Source: Sacculina carcini (Eukaryota; Arthropoda; Thecostraca; Sacculinidae). Taken from it: a stretch of DNA of 64,000 nucleotides. Position 1 is the first letter of the stretch. Every line of letters begins with the position of its first letter. The notes under the pieces were generated by a model. That model ran no database searches. It saw only the letters and a list, made by a program, of their open reading frames with translations, and was not told the origin of the DNA. This document shows, in pieces, positions 40,601 to 52,267 of this stretch. The stretch is from assembly GCA_916048095.2 (NCBI GenBank), contig OU696589.1, positions 6,905,683 through 6,969,682 of the forward strand, written 5' to 3'. A program made the position numbers and the translations under genes.

Positions 40601-43600
40601 TACACACACTCAAGTGAACCAACTATATTATACATAACTAACACCTAAGAGCCTAGAACAGGTTCGTGGTTCGAAACCCGGCGGAGGAGAATTTCATTGG
40701 GGGAATTCTATAATCCAACAGCCCCTGTCCACCCAGCAGTAAATGATGGTACCAGATATCAGTCATGTGTTGTGTCATGCATTCTGGGGAGGTGGCCCTC
40801 TCTAATACGTCTTCCGTCCTTGTGGCGTCATAGCGTGGAGAGGGTCGGTTCTGTGGTGGCAGCGAGCTGCACGGGACACACCTGTGTGTGTTCATAAGCT
40901 TCGGCTTCTTCCCGTGAATTAATATACAAAATAAATATACATAATTAATATACAAACTCACCCAGCTCGGTCATAAACTCAAGAAACACCTAGAAACTCA
41001 AGAAACGTCATTTTGATAGTAGGATAATATAGAAACATACGGCATGTGTTGCATTCATTATAAGGCTTATATGAGGCTCTTAATTTGTTGCGGCTAAAGA
41101 AACATTGTTGTTTTTTGTGGTTCAATATGTCTGTTTCAACATTGTGAGTTGCCGACCCCTGTTCTAATACATCCACACACAACAACAGCTCACTACAAAC
41201 TCCAACACACACACACACACACACACATACATACAGTTGGTGATGTTGAAGACTGACCAGGTGATCGTGTGTGGACACAGTAGTAGTAGTAGTAGATACG
41301 GTACTAGCGCAAGACGCGCCTATCTTGTGAGTAGCAGCTGTGTCTGGCGCCAATATCGAGCAAGCTGCAGCAGCAGTTTTCAGCAGGCTTTCGGCCGAGC
41401 TGGCATCAGAGCGAGAGAGTCGCATCAACAGCCGGAAGAGCTCGGGAGCAGTGAGGGCGTTGACCTCCAGCTCACACAAATTGTACCCCCACTCAGTGAG
41501 CCCCTGCAAGCGAACACACCCACACATACATACACACAAAATGACACATAGAAACACCAACTCCGCCCTGCACAGCCACAATGATGATACTGAAACAACC
41601 TTGATCGAGACAACTCTCAGAAAAACAGTTGTAGAAACAGAACAAGAAGACTAAACGGAGAGAGCGAATAAGAGAACAGAGGGGAAGGATAAAACAATTA
41701 TCCGGCTGAGGAGGGTAAAAATATAAAAGAGCAGAAGAGAATGGGAGAGTGGAAGAGAAAACGAAGTAAGAAGACAAAGATGAGAGAACAAAGAACGAAA
41801 AAAGTAGAGGACAAAGCAAATGAAAATGTAAGTGGGGGAAAGAGAGAATGGAAGAGCAGGGAGTATGAGGCAGCAGAGAAGACAAGACCTCACTGACCGC
41901 ATACTGAACGTCGGTTAACAGCGGTCGTACCAGCAGAGCCAGCGTGTCGAGAAACACTTGAAACTGCTGGCTATCTGAGGAGGCCACTAGCGACAGTATC
42001 AGCTGGGAGGCCAACACAGGAGAGTCAGCAGTGTGCGAGTGACGAGCAGTAGTCTTGCCAGGAAGCAGTAGCGGCCAGTAGGCGCTGATAAACTCGGTTA
42101 CTAAGAGCACGCGACCAAACGAGCTGGCAGGCAGCTGCTCCGGCAGCTCGACAGCTGAAGCAGCCGGCAGCGGCTTCAAACCCGTCAACAGCTGGTCCTC
42201 GAAACACTGAAACTCACAAACACAAAAAGTGCACCGACAACAAACATAACATACACAAAGACAAATACAGACAATTTGTGGACTCCGTGGTGTAGTGGTA
42301 GCGCACCCGCCTCACAAGCGGGAGGTCTGTGGTTCAAAAACCGGCGGAGCAGAATTTCTATTGGGGAAGTCTATAATCTAACAGCCCCTGTCCACCCAGC
42401 AGTAAATGATGGTACCAGATATCAGTCATGCATTCTGGGGAGGTGGCCCTCTCTAATACGTCTTCCGTCTTTGTGGCACCATAGCGTGGAGAGGGTTGGT
42501 TCTGCGGTGGCAGCGAGCTGCACGGGACACACCTGTGTGTGTTCATAAGCTTCGGCTTCTTCCCGTGTAGCAGCTGTCACTTAGACTTTTAACCTTTAAT
42601 AGTAAATTTATTGAGTGAAGTCCGAATATTTTGCTTTGCTTCGTTTTATATGCCTTATGAATAACATATACGTATCTTACATAATACACACATCTTCTGA
42701 CTAATGCTGTGTCTTATAATCCGGTGAGCTTCATAGAGAGAACAATACGGAATGAGCACAGACGTATATACGTGTGTGTGAATATGTGTGAATTGCTGAG
42801 TTGACAGCAGCTCACCATTTTCTGTTCTTCCTTGTAGATTTTCAGCTCGTTCTTCTTGTCCAATTTCTTTTGTTCCTGATACTGCTTGCGCTGCTCGGGA
42901 GTCATGCGCGCCATTTTGCGCGCCTCTTCGACGGCGTTCATGCGACGCTCAATTATGGCGCGCGTCGGCACGTGCAGTACCCGCGCCAGCTGACTGCGCG
43001 GCACATACTTGACGCACATGTTGAGGTAGTACTGGCACGAGGTAGTCTTGTTGCCCGCCTCCAGCAGCTGTGTTAATTTGCGCACGCACGGTGGCAGAGG
43101 CCTCTTGTGACTGGACATCAGAATACTGCCGCCGGCGGTGGCTGTTGAGCTGCTCTTTCCCTGGCTCTTGCCTGCTTTGCCTGTCGACTGTCGTCCCATG
43201 TCAAACAGCGACATTTGACGCATCGCCTTGCTGGACACAGTCTTGCCTGCCGCCGCCGCCGCCGCTGATGATGATGATGATGATGATGTGCGAGTGTTTT
43301 CATTCTGAGTCTCACCGTTGTTGTTGTTGTTGAGCCACGTTTTATTCTGCTTCTGTTGTTGTTGTTGTTGCGATTTGTCGGTGGGTTTTTTCAGTGGCGA
43401 CTTGGCGCCGCCGCCGCCGCCATTCTTGCTCTGACTCAATTTGAGCTGTCGCGCCTTTCTCTCGCGACGCTTCTCGCGATTCTTGGCGCGGCGCAGCTCG
43501 GCCTTGCGTTTCAGCTCGTCAATCTTGCTGGTACTGCTCACTAGCTTGATCAGAGTCACATTGTCAGAATCGTCGCTGTCCACTTCCTCGCCGACATTGC

Positions 43601-45777
43601 CGCACACCGCCGCCTTCCCAACCTGGCTCGTTGGCGGCGAGTGTTCCACGACCCGCTCCTGTGTGTCACCAGCAAATGCAGACTGTGTGTGCGGAGAGGC
43701 ATGGCCGTTGGTTATTGCCGGGGTCGTGGCGGCAGCATCGCTACTATTCGCTGCTGCTGCTGCTTCTTTTGTTGACGCGCCATTTACCCAGGAACACCGG
43801 CGAACAGCACTGACACCACCTACACTGGCAGCGCCGCCGAATAAACTCCTCACAACACCGCCTGTTGTGCCGGCGCGTGCGCTCGAGTCGCTGGCGGCCG
43901 CAGGCTGGACCTGAGCACCCGCCGTGAGCCCAACCGCAGTCACCAACTGGCGCTCCTGCTGCACCACCTTCTGTCTCTTGGTCGACGAAGTGTTCCTGGA
44001 GGCAGTCAACTTGTGCTTCTTGTTTGTGTTCGAGTGAGCTGCCTGCACTCGCTTCTGCTTCGAAAAAAACACACACACACACATATAAATAAGTACATCT
44101 GCACACAATGGAGTGATGAAATATTCATATTTGTTGCGTGTTATATAAATATATTATATTATGTGATGTAGCCGCATAGTCGTTGTCAATAATTGTCTGA
44201 TTGTACCATATTCTACATCAAACATGTCCGTCTATGAGCTTGCTCGATGATGTACATTTCTGCCATCTCATACCTTGTATATTCGCATGAAATTATTGTT
44301 GTGAAAAATGTGGCAATAAACTGAACACACAAACAACAAATACATAGAAACGGCGGTAAAATCGGTATAACCCTGGCGTCTGGTTAGAAGAAAAAGAAAC
44401 ACCCGGAGCCGGATTCGAACCGAGCTAGCTCGAACACTTACTCGCTCCGACAACGGCAGAAACATGGGTGCGATCTTGTTTTTGAGCGCGTGCTTGACAA
44501 ACATGGCCGGGGCGACCGTCCACGCGCCAACCGAGCCGCTCGCAGGCTCGTCCCTGCTCGCGCACCAGCTGATGAATGAGCAGAGCACCTCGCGAGGAGG
44601 CACGCGCACCGCACTGACACACACACACACACACACAAACACATACATACAGAGTGCCGAATGATAATAAATGCACTTAAGATAATACACACATACTGCT
44701 CATATATTAAATGAATATTGATACAATAACTTTGACACAGTTATCAACCGTGTATTTGCATGCCGTTTTTGTATTCACACTGAACACACACACACACACA
44801 CATTTGAATCAAACATTTGAGCACGTACACGTGTGTGGGTGTGTATGTGTGTGCGTCTGCGTGCGCGTTTATTGAATGTCCAGTATCGCTGTGCAATGTA
44901 TGAATCATTTGATGCATCACTCTTCCATATCGGATTTAGATCTATTCTGATTGTTCAAGCAGTATTAAACAGTATGGGTTGGAGACTGCCATCATGAATG
45001 CCAGATTTAATCCTACTAAATTTAACTCAGTCCCAACTGCAAAGAGCTATCTAAAATGGGACCAAGATGATCACTTCAGACCCGAACTTATTCCTGAAAC
45101 AGAATACACATTGCCGAAAGACATAGCACACAAATAAAACGGAATTTGTGCAATATTTGCAATATTGCAATATTTCGAAATGTACCGAATTGGATATTCC
45201 TCCTGCCAGAACTGAGCTATACAAGAACAGTATCTTCCACTTTGCCCCAGCAGCATTTAACACACTAACCACACGACTAAAATCACTATTGGCACAACGC
45301 AAATATCACCTCTTCAAAAAGACACTCAGACTGCAGATATTGAACAGTGATGAAGCCCAAAATGATGAGGCTCAATAAAGGCACGAATATGTTAGTGATT
45401 GTCTGAAACTACTTTTTAATATTTATGCTTACACATTTTGTATTCGTCATTGCATGTAAGCATCGTGTTGTCAACGTGTTATAAAATGTATTCTTGAACA
45501 CTGAATTTGTTAAAATCCATATGAAAGTTAAAAGGTTAAATGCCTAAGTGACAGCTGCTACACGGGAAGAAGCCGAAGCTTATGAACACACAGGTGTGTC
45601 CCGTGCAGCTCGCTGCCACCACACACAGACACACACACAGACACACACATCAAGTTTGAAAGCTACCTGGTACACACACAGACACACACACAGAGACAGA
45701 CACACACAATCAAACTTGACAGCTACCTGGTACACACACACACACACAGACACACAATCAAGCTTCACAGCTACCTG

Positions 45778-45821
<44 letters not shown>

Positions 45822-47188
45822 ACAATCAAGCTTCACAGCTACCTGGTACAGTGGCCGGGAGAGGGAGAGTCAACCAGCGCCGGCGTGTTGATTTTCCGCT
45901 GTTGTTGTTCAGGTCGCAGTGAGCCGTTGGTCTTGGCTGTTTCTCCGGCCGCACGAGCTGTCAATGATGGTGACGAAGAGGTAGTGGTGGCCGAGTTCTC
46001 CTTGTCGCTCGACGGAGACTCACACTGACCGCCCGACTGCTCCCCCGCACGAGACTCGTCACGGGACAGTCCGCTGATACACAATATTATGTATTATTAT
46101 TCAAATAAGTTCGCTTATTCAATTTTACCTGTGTTTATCAATAAATATTTTCTGTAATTTTCATTCACTATTACTCCAATTTAATATATAATTTATTTTT
46201 CCGTTTTCAAAGGACAAACAAGTCTGAGTGTGAAGCGACTGGAACTCCCAAATAAAACGCGCTATTTGAGCTAATTTAATAGTTTACGAAATATTTTACC
46301 GGCAAAAAAATATTTATTAATTTCACCCGCCACGCATCTCCCGACACCTCTACCCAATAGAAACCATTAAATTCAATATAAACACCCTGAGGTCGTGGTT
46401 GAAAACAGTTTGTCTGACCTTTCTCGCGTCAGCTGGACGACAGGCTCGCCAGGCTGAGTTCTGGAGAAGACAACGCGATAACACTCGTCCACCAGACCGT
46501 CCAGCGATTTCGTGCCTGAGAAACACACACACACACACATACAAACAGTGAATGATAGAGAAGATGCAATCGGATATTCGGGCAAGCGGAACGAGACAAT
46601 AAGAAAAGAAGCTTTAAGAGTAAAGAATGAAATAATAATCGAAAAAGCAATCCGAATAAAAGTGAAAATTATAAAATTACCACACACATAGTTTTAAGAA
46701 CAATATGACAGACACACTACCCCGCTGCGTGTCGTGTACGAGGCGACTAAAAGCGGACCCTCTGCTTCTTCCCTCCCTGTACTGTCATGTCCAAAGGGGG
46801 AGCGATAATTCAGCACGGCTGGCACCCCAAATATCCCAAGCCCCCCCCAAAAAATCATAATCATGGACGTAAAATTTCTTACCACTGTAAATGAAGTCCT
46901 GTAATTATGGTTCAAGTTCGAGGACTGAATCAGTATGTCCCAGTACCATGTTATAATATTATGTAGTCAGCGTTCAAGTTTAGCTCTTTCCTCTGTGTTT
47001 TCCTTAGGCCCCCAATCGGAAAAATCCTGGCGCCGGACTACTGCAGCTGTCTTCTTTCCTATGCTCTCTACCCAAAATAAAAAAAAACAAAAATCGAGCG
47101 ATAAAGGAAAGAGCTTACTGTGATGGATCACATCTAGAAGAGGCTTGTGCAGGTGCTCGGGTATTTGAGTATGCAGCATACTCATCAG
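34624..47188 (-). CDS. BAZ1B: BAZ1B/WSTF-type chromatin remodelling subunit, 12 exons, 5' end not found
   Basis: Accessory subunit of ISWI-type remodellers (WSTF), nuclear. Exons found: 47119-47188, 46419-46515, 45843-46073, 44442-44613, 42816-44057, 41898-42206, 41258-41503, 39226-39611, 38203-38530, 36635-37711, 36166-36347, 34624-35365; phases all agree (about 1693 residues). WSTF-specific signposts: HHS-TKSLDGLVDE, CESPSSDKENS, a WVV-like segment (AWTVAPAMFVKHALKNKI), MSLFDMGR, MTPEQRKQY, FEDQLLTG, then the DDT domain (LPASSFGRVLLVTEFISAYW), WHIM1 (ELSAEARLHMLCVLVDRVL), WHIM2 (PLGLDRLHRRYWLL...VYVESGW), a PHD (about 1305-1355) and a second PHD (about 1410-1455). Vertebrate WSTF has one PHD; Drosophila Acf1 has two. 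The last exon is an acidic/basic tail ending at TAG 34624 with no clear bromodomain. The N-terminal half of the WAC domain is not seen between 47.2 and 48.3 kb. Exon 47119-47188 is inferred from phase and similarity. Confidence 0.88.
35686..35993. mobile_element. Copy of the GGCGTAGAT-ended repeat
   Basis: Runs from CCGTAGATTTGTGTCGAGGC to AGGATCTATGGCCCATGG, inverted relative to 23742-24085 and alignable throughout. In BAZ1B intron 35366-36165. Confidence 0.65.
36050..36110 (+). mobile_element. NAAS-family element fragment
   Basis: Plus-strand reading REPRETA-stop-LRQRISLDVN matches the same protein tail as 1483-1722, with one stop. It lies in BAZ1B intron 35366-36165. Confidence 0.5.
37790..37955 (+). 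mobile_element. Dispersed repeat with (TAA)n tail
   Basis: Contains GGGCGCTTCCGGTACATGGG and CTCTTCCCATGCTACTGG and ends in (TAA)n. Inverted copies are at 27995-28140 and 6638-6764, each beginning with (ATT)n. The tail suggests a LINE or LINE-mobilised SINE 3' end. Confidence 0.6.
39013..39165. repeat. 38-bp tandem repeat, about 3.5 copies, next to a splice donor
   Basis: Unit TGTATATTTAGAACGAGACT...CTTTTATACTCC. The flanking TTTCTGGTCCTCCTG (39003-39016) and CTCACTTTTTCT (39134-39145) copy the exon/intron border of BAZ1B exon 39226-39611 (CTCACTTTTTCTGGTCCTCC at 39221-39240). Confidence 0.8.
40078..40500. mobile_element. Copy of the GGCGTAGAT-ended repeat, split by a SINE
   Basis: 40078-40150 matches the start of 35686-35993 up to TTGACTCAGTT; the sequence resumes after the SINE (40151-40426) with GTTGGTCAGTTGGTTAATTG. 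Confidence 0.6.
40151..40426 (-). mobile_element. SINE copy, inserted in another repeat
   Basis: Same SINE with tail (GGTTAAA)n at 40151-40166. It splits a copy of the 23742-24085 repeat (40078-40150 and 40427-40500), so it is the younger insertion. Confidence 0.85.
40661..40916 (+). mobile_element. SINE copy, truncated at both ends
   Basis: Starts inside the tRNA T-arm (GGTTCGTGGTTCGAAACC) and ends at CTTCTTCCCGTG. In BAZ1B intron 39612-41257. Confidence 0.85.
42280..42597 (+). mobile_element. SINE copy, full length
   Basis: Complete head with intact A-box-like TGGTGTAGTGGTAGC and a tail ending CTTTTAACCTTTAA. In the space just outside BAZ1B exon 41898-42206 (intron to 42815). Confidence 0.9.
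45148..45378 (+). mobile_element. LINE fragment (RT end)
   Basis: Encodes LDIPPARTELYKNSIFHFAP...FNTLTTRLKSL...FKKTLRLQIL, a typical C-terminal block of non-LTR reverse transcriptases (ARTELYKNS...A.FNTL). It lies in the BAZ1B intron 44614-45842, antisense to the gene. Confidence 0.6.
45526..45620 (-). mobile_element. SINE 3' fragment joined to (CA)n
   Basis: Tail and first 80 bases of the SINE (antisense) end abruptly at GCTGCCACC, where a long compound (CA)n begins. In BAZ1B intron 44614-45842. Confidence 0.8.
45620..45835. repeat. (CA)n interrupted by AGCTACCTGGTAC units
   Basis: Three to four blocks of ACACACAGACACACA(ATC) joined by AGCTACCTGGTACACACA, which repeats the end of BAZ1B exon 45843-46073 and its donor (AGCTACCTGGTACAGTGG at 45836-45853). 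Confidence 0.9.
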
Positions 47189-48304
47189 CTGAGCAGCAAC
47201 GTGCGGTTAAAAGACAGCACCAGCATACACTTTACAAGCTGTGACACAATCACGAGATACACAACTTGAAACATACTGAAATTACGCACATTTGAAACCA
47301 CATAAACCTAGGTCTAAAACAATTTCAAGACAATAAATAATATTCCAGCAGACCGGTCAACAGTTGGTCAATTAAACTTTCCTTCCAGAACCACAAAACA
47401 AAACTCAAAATCGCAGTTCAAATGCCATTTTAGGAAGTCCCAAACTAAACGGATGGCCACCACATGACCACTAAGTCGACGCAGCACTCGACCTAACCTA
47501 ACAAGCAAACAAACCTATCAACCAATAAATTTGACACACAACAAACAAAAATAAACCAGTTAACGTCAATCAGAGCTCAACTGAAGATTACATTTTCGCA
47601 AACGTACTAAACCAAACAACAAATACCTCGGACTACTTTTACCGCGCGAAAACACCGTTCAGTGAATTTCATTATGAAATGGTGCGGTATTGCCAAATAT
47701 GAAATTACATCTATGTCAGAATTTATTTGTAATTTCAACAAATAATTATCCAAAAATAAGATAACAAAAATTGTATATAGTAGGAAAATTGCTCTAGTAA
47801 ATGACGTCACAATTTTGAATATATTTTCTATTGCAGCATGACTATTTTTTTATTAATGTCATCGGGCTGAATTAATCGAATTGGGCTGATTCTGTACCTC
47901 GGAAAGCTCATCTTAAACATGATTCGCATTCAATGTTTTGCTAGAGGAAATATTTAACATATGCTCAAAATGTTCTGGGTTAGGCTTTATTATCTTTATA
48001 CATTGTTTTATCATTATTATTTATGTTTTCATATGTATATGCATTATTATATTGCAATTATTCGATGCGACTCATCTTATTACTGAGCCATGTTCGTGCG
48101 TCGCGTATAAATATTTCTTTATTTTGAATATTACTTTTGTAAAATTGAAGCATCTCACACACAACTCTGAACATACGAAAATAAATGAATTCGGATAGAT
48201 AGAAACGTGTATTTTTCTATATGTATCCGACCCACACACTACACAAAAAACACTGGCAGATTTATATTCCAGTCCCGTCCCGTTCACTGATCAGCCGCCA
48301 ATAA
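47189..48304. other. Interval between BAZ1B and NDOR1
   Basis: The place where the WAC start of BAZ1B should lie; it was read on the minus strand without finding WAC-like sequence. A short ATG-initiated stretch at 47628-47673 (MKFTERCFRAVKVVR, donor GTATTT) is in the wrong phase for exon 47119-47188. The right half is the NDOR1 3' flank. Confidence 0.35.
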
Positions 48305-51300
48305 TCACGACCAGGTTTCCATTTGTAGACGTCCCTGATTTTCCATCAGCTGTACAAACGCCTCGCCGTCTGCCTCCTGGTCACACCCATCAGCTCCGTG
48401 CAACGCGGCAATTTCCACCAAAACTCGCCGCACCTCGTCCGGCATGCCTCGTGAATTTCCCGCCACATAGATGGAAGCACCTTCGTGCCGCATAAGTTGC
48501 CATAGCAACGCCGCCTGTTCTCGCATCACGTGCTGAACATATCTAAACACACACACACAATCAACATAAACAATATGGAAATTTCTCGTGCCGAATGTTC
48601 TAATGCTCCTCCAGCACGAAATATCCAACCAAATCCTAGCCAACTGGAGTCGTTCACCATTCACTGTCCTCTTCCTCTTCTCTCTCTGTCATACACACAC
48701 CGTTTATCCGGCTGGTCCCTGGAGAAGGCAGTGAACAAACTCAGCTGTCCCTTGCTGGCCAGCTCGGCGAAATGATCGCCAAAGTGAAAGTCTCCCAGTT
48801 GATTACGACAGCCAAAAAACAGCACCAGATGTCGCTGCGGTAGGTGAGCGTCGGTGGTGGCTTGGTGAAGCAGTCGGTGATCGATGAAGCTGCGAAACGG
48901 AGCCACCCCCGTGCCAGGTCCAACCATCACCACTGGGGCAACACTATCCTGCACTCCCACGACATACACACACACACACACACACGGACATACGACACAT
49001 GAATGAGTTGTGGTAGGGAGGAAATCCACGCACAAAAACATGCATTGAGTTAATTCATGATGGAACGAAGAGAAATAAAAAAACTAAAATTAAAGTTGTT
49101 TATCTGATCATTCAAATTTGAACGAACAATAGGTTGACGCTTAAGCTGATGAGACTCAGAAAATAGCACGTGCTAGGCGAAGCGAAAAATTCCCACATTA
49201 AAAGCCAAAAAAATCGAGCAAATAGAAAGAAAAGGGATAACCGAAGGAGTTCTTGCCTGAGACGGGAACTTGATGGTACCCGGCTTGATGCTTAAGGACA
49301 CCCGGTCTCCAACGTTCAGTCTGGAGAGCCACGTGGAGCACAGTCCCACACGAGCAGACACCAGCTTGCTATTGTACCGCACCACGGCTACGAGCAGCTC
49401 GAGACAATTATGACGCGTCTGTGTATCAGTTCATGTGTATAATGGCGCACATGAACCGGTGATAACTAGTTTGTTAGCTACCAATCAGCTATTGTTGAGA
49501 AAACCTGTGCGTGAAAAAACACCTACGCAGGTTTGAAGCCAGCAAGGCAATAGAGCTAAAACGATCTCAAACCCTTGTTGGACTCCGTGGTGTAGTGGTT
49601 AGCATATCCGCCTCACAAGAGGGAGGTCCGTGGTTCGAAGCCCGGCGGAGGGGAATTTCTTTGGGATAATTCTAGAATCCAACAGCCCCTGTCCACCCTG
49701 CAGTAAATGATGGTACCAGATATCAGTCATGAGTTGTGCCATGCATTCTGGGGAGGTGGCCCTCTCTAATTCGTCTTCCGTCCTTGTGGCGCCATAACGT
49801 GGAGAGGGTTGGTTCTGCGGTGGCAGCGAGCTGCACGGAACACACCTGTGTGTGTTCATAAGCTTCGGCTTCTTCCCGTGTAGCGGCTGTCACTTGAGAC
49901 ATTTAATTTTTAACTGTTTTGCTTTTAGCGAGTTTGTTTATGAACATATACTGTAAACGATGGGAGAGACGCAATTAAAGTACCTACTCAGCAATGACGG
50001 CTTCCTCTCACACTCTCCTGCATGCCCGTGTTTACCTCTGGCGCCGAGGCGATGGAGAACGAGCGTGGTCTGATGGCCGGGATCATTTCGAGCAAATACT
50101 CGAGCGGAATACGCTGCGCCGTGGCTGGAAAATCGGCGAGCACCTCTAGCAGCGTGCGACGAGGACGGTTGCAGTAGTCATACAACTGCTGCTGTCCGGC
50201 CGCTGAACCCAGCTCGGCGAATTTCTCGCGCTCCAACTCGCTGTCGGTGAAATGAGCCAGCAGCAGGAAGAACGAGCGACGCGGCACGCTGTGAATGTCG
50301 AGCACGTGACGCACGAGCCAGCCGAACGAGCAAGGAGACTGCACGAGTGTCGACAAGGGTCCTGTCTCTATGTTGACCAGCAGATCCTCAGGAAATGACA
50401 CCAGAGCCAGGAACTGATCCACGTCCTCGCGTAAGTTGGCCGGAACCACGCAGGCCACGTCGCCCGGCGAGTACAGAGCAGCGGAGCTGGTGGAAGAGGA
50501 GGAGGGTGGAGTAATTGAAAAGCACAGAAGTCGCACGTCTTGAAAATGCGACTCGGCAGTGACACGCTGATTCGCTTCGATATGAGCCTCCAACTGATCT
50601 TCAGCAGAGAATTTGCCCTCACATAACCGCTGGCTGTCGTCTGATGTCTCCTGCTGCTGTTTCGGCAGCTGCTCGTGGTCCTGCTGTCGCACGAGAGACA
50701 CTGTGTGACGCGCCCGCGGCAAACTATCCACCGGAGCCAACTGCGCGCCCGGCGCCAGCGGACACAAGTCGTCCAGTCGCCGCCAAAACTCGTCCAGCCA
50801 GGGATCCACGACAGCGTCGGCTCCCAGGTCGTGTTGTTCATCGCCCAGCGCGGCCGTGGGTAGCAGAGACTGCGCGCCTAACTGAGCCAGCCGCCTCTGC
50901 AGCCGCTTGCCGACAAAATTGAACTTGGCGTAGGACGAGTCGCCCAGGCCGATCACGCCGTATTGCAGATGACTGAGTGAGTCGGACGGCAGCGCGCGGC
51001 GTCGCAACATGCGCCAAAACACGCGCATATTGTCGGGCGGATCTCCCTGGCCGCTGGTGGCCGCCACAAACACGATGAAACGCGCGCGAGGCAGCGAACC
51101 GGCGCCGAACTCATCCATGCTCGCCAGCAGACATTCGTACTGACGTCTGACAGCCGAAAATACCACGTCAACACGGAAATCAACACAAATACTCCCATAA
51201 CAACAACAACGTGTATTTGCTATAGCGCCGGTAAAACACAAGCGCGAAAAACGGAAAACATCAATTGAGGTAAAACGATCATCAATCATCTATTGTGGTA

Positions 51301-51626
51301 AACCGACAATTATCAAGAATAAGGGAGAAATCAGGAGATAAAGGAGCGTGAAGTCACAAAACAAACCAAAATGAGTAAATAGCAAGCACAAAGAGCACAA
51401 GACAATAAAACAATGTTATGATGCGTTATGCAGGAAATTTGCAACAATTTACATTCAAAATCAACGCTAAAATTATGTTCCTGCATGGGAATAACACACG
51501 AACAACGTCTGAAAAGCTAGTGCACCGTGCATTTGTTTACCTTTGAGCTTCATAGCTGATGCGCACGGCGAGATCTTCTGCCGTGCCTGTTTGACTGCCG
51601 TAGAGTATCACCAAGCGTTGGCGCAT
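48305..51626 (-). CDS. NDOR1: NDOR1, NADPH-dependent diflavin oxidoreductase 1, 5 exons
   Basis: Cytosolic flavoprotein (yeast Tah18) that passes electrons from NADPH via FAD and FMN to anamorsin/CIAPIN1 in cytosolic iron-sulfur cluster assembly. Exons 51541-51626, 50036-51146, 49257-49418, 48701-48948, 48305-48542; the phases close to 614 residues (human 597). Motifs: FMN-binding YGSQTGTAED at the N-terminus, TSGQGDPPDN, GLGDSSYAKFNFV; linker and FAD domain with QRVTAESHFQDVRL, SVPRRSFF, YCNRPRRTLLEVL and RPRSFSIAS; NADPH domain VGPGTGVAPFRSF, FFGCRN, FSRDQPD, YVAGNSRGMP; C-terminal ETWS (human ETWA). The start is the first ATG, five codons before the FMN motif strand. Intron 3 uses a GC donor (CAG|GCAAGA at 49256), required by the phase. 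Intron 2 contains a full-length SINE. One large exon of 1.1 kb suggests intron loss. Annotation is secure. Confidence 0.96.
49580..49912 (+). mobile_element. SINE copy, full length
   Basis: Complete head (GACTCCGTGGTGTAGTGGTT, one extra T) and body, in NDOR1 intron 2, antisense to the gene. Confidence 0.9.
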
Positions 51627-52267
51627 CACAAACGCGATTGCAAAAGTACGCCCAGTTGTGGAACGGCAAAGGAAAATAGCAAAACACTCGACAACGCCTC
51701 TGCACAAACGATAGAAACCTGAAATACGCCACAGAGACTATAAATACAGCTCACTCAACAATATCATGGAGTGCTGCAAGTTACGGAGAACATTATCAAT
51801 ACGTCTCACGTGCCGAAGATCACCCTTATTAAATCCCAGCCATCGTACAAATCGAAACACTAAATAAAGCAGAATATATTCTATCAAGATAGACATTATA
51901 TTTCACGAAATAATATAAACAATAGATGTCAAACAAACTACAAGCGTAACTTGTAATGTCCCCATCAAGTATATCAACCGAGAAAATAAACGTATGACGC
52001 AGAATAAATATCTGTATAAACACGGTGCAAATTTCGACCGTCTTGGCGGACAAATTATCACATTTATTTTTATTTTTTGCAGTGTTTTTCCATTCACTTT
52101 GTCCGTGTGTGTGTGTGTCAAAAACCAAAATCGCTTGCACATCAGAGAAACTCAGTCTCAATTTTCACACATTCTAGCTATCCAGCCGCAAAACACAAGC
52201 GCTCACTTGAAGCCGCATGCTCACAGAGCCGACTAAAACACGACCATGGTAGCGAATGTAGTGTGCA
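51627..52267. promoter_or_regulatory. Short interval ALG13 3' end to NDOR1 5' end
   Basis: 640 bases containing the ALG13 3' UTR (AATAAA on the minus strand near 52065) and then whatever promoter NDOR1 uses. No TATA box or recognisable operator was seen. Confidence 0.35.

Noticed and set aside
43070-43914. Plus-strand ORFs over the large BAZ1B exon
   Set aside because: Antisense shadows of a long low-complexity coding exon.
44395-44450. B-box-like GGTTCGAATCC on the minus strand
   Set aside because: No tRNA-like 5' half at the right distance; it overlaps the donor of a BAZ1B exon. Taken as chance.
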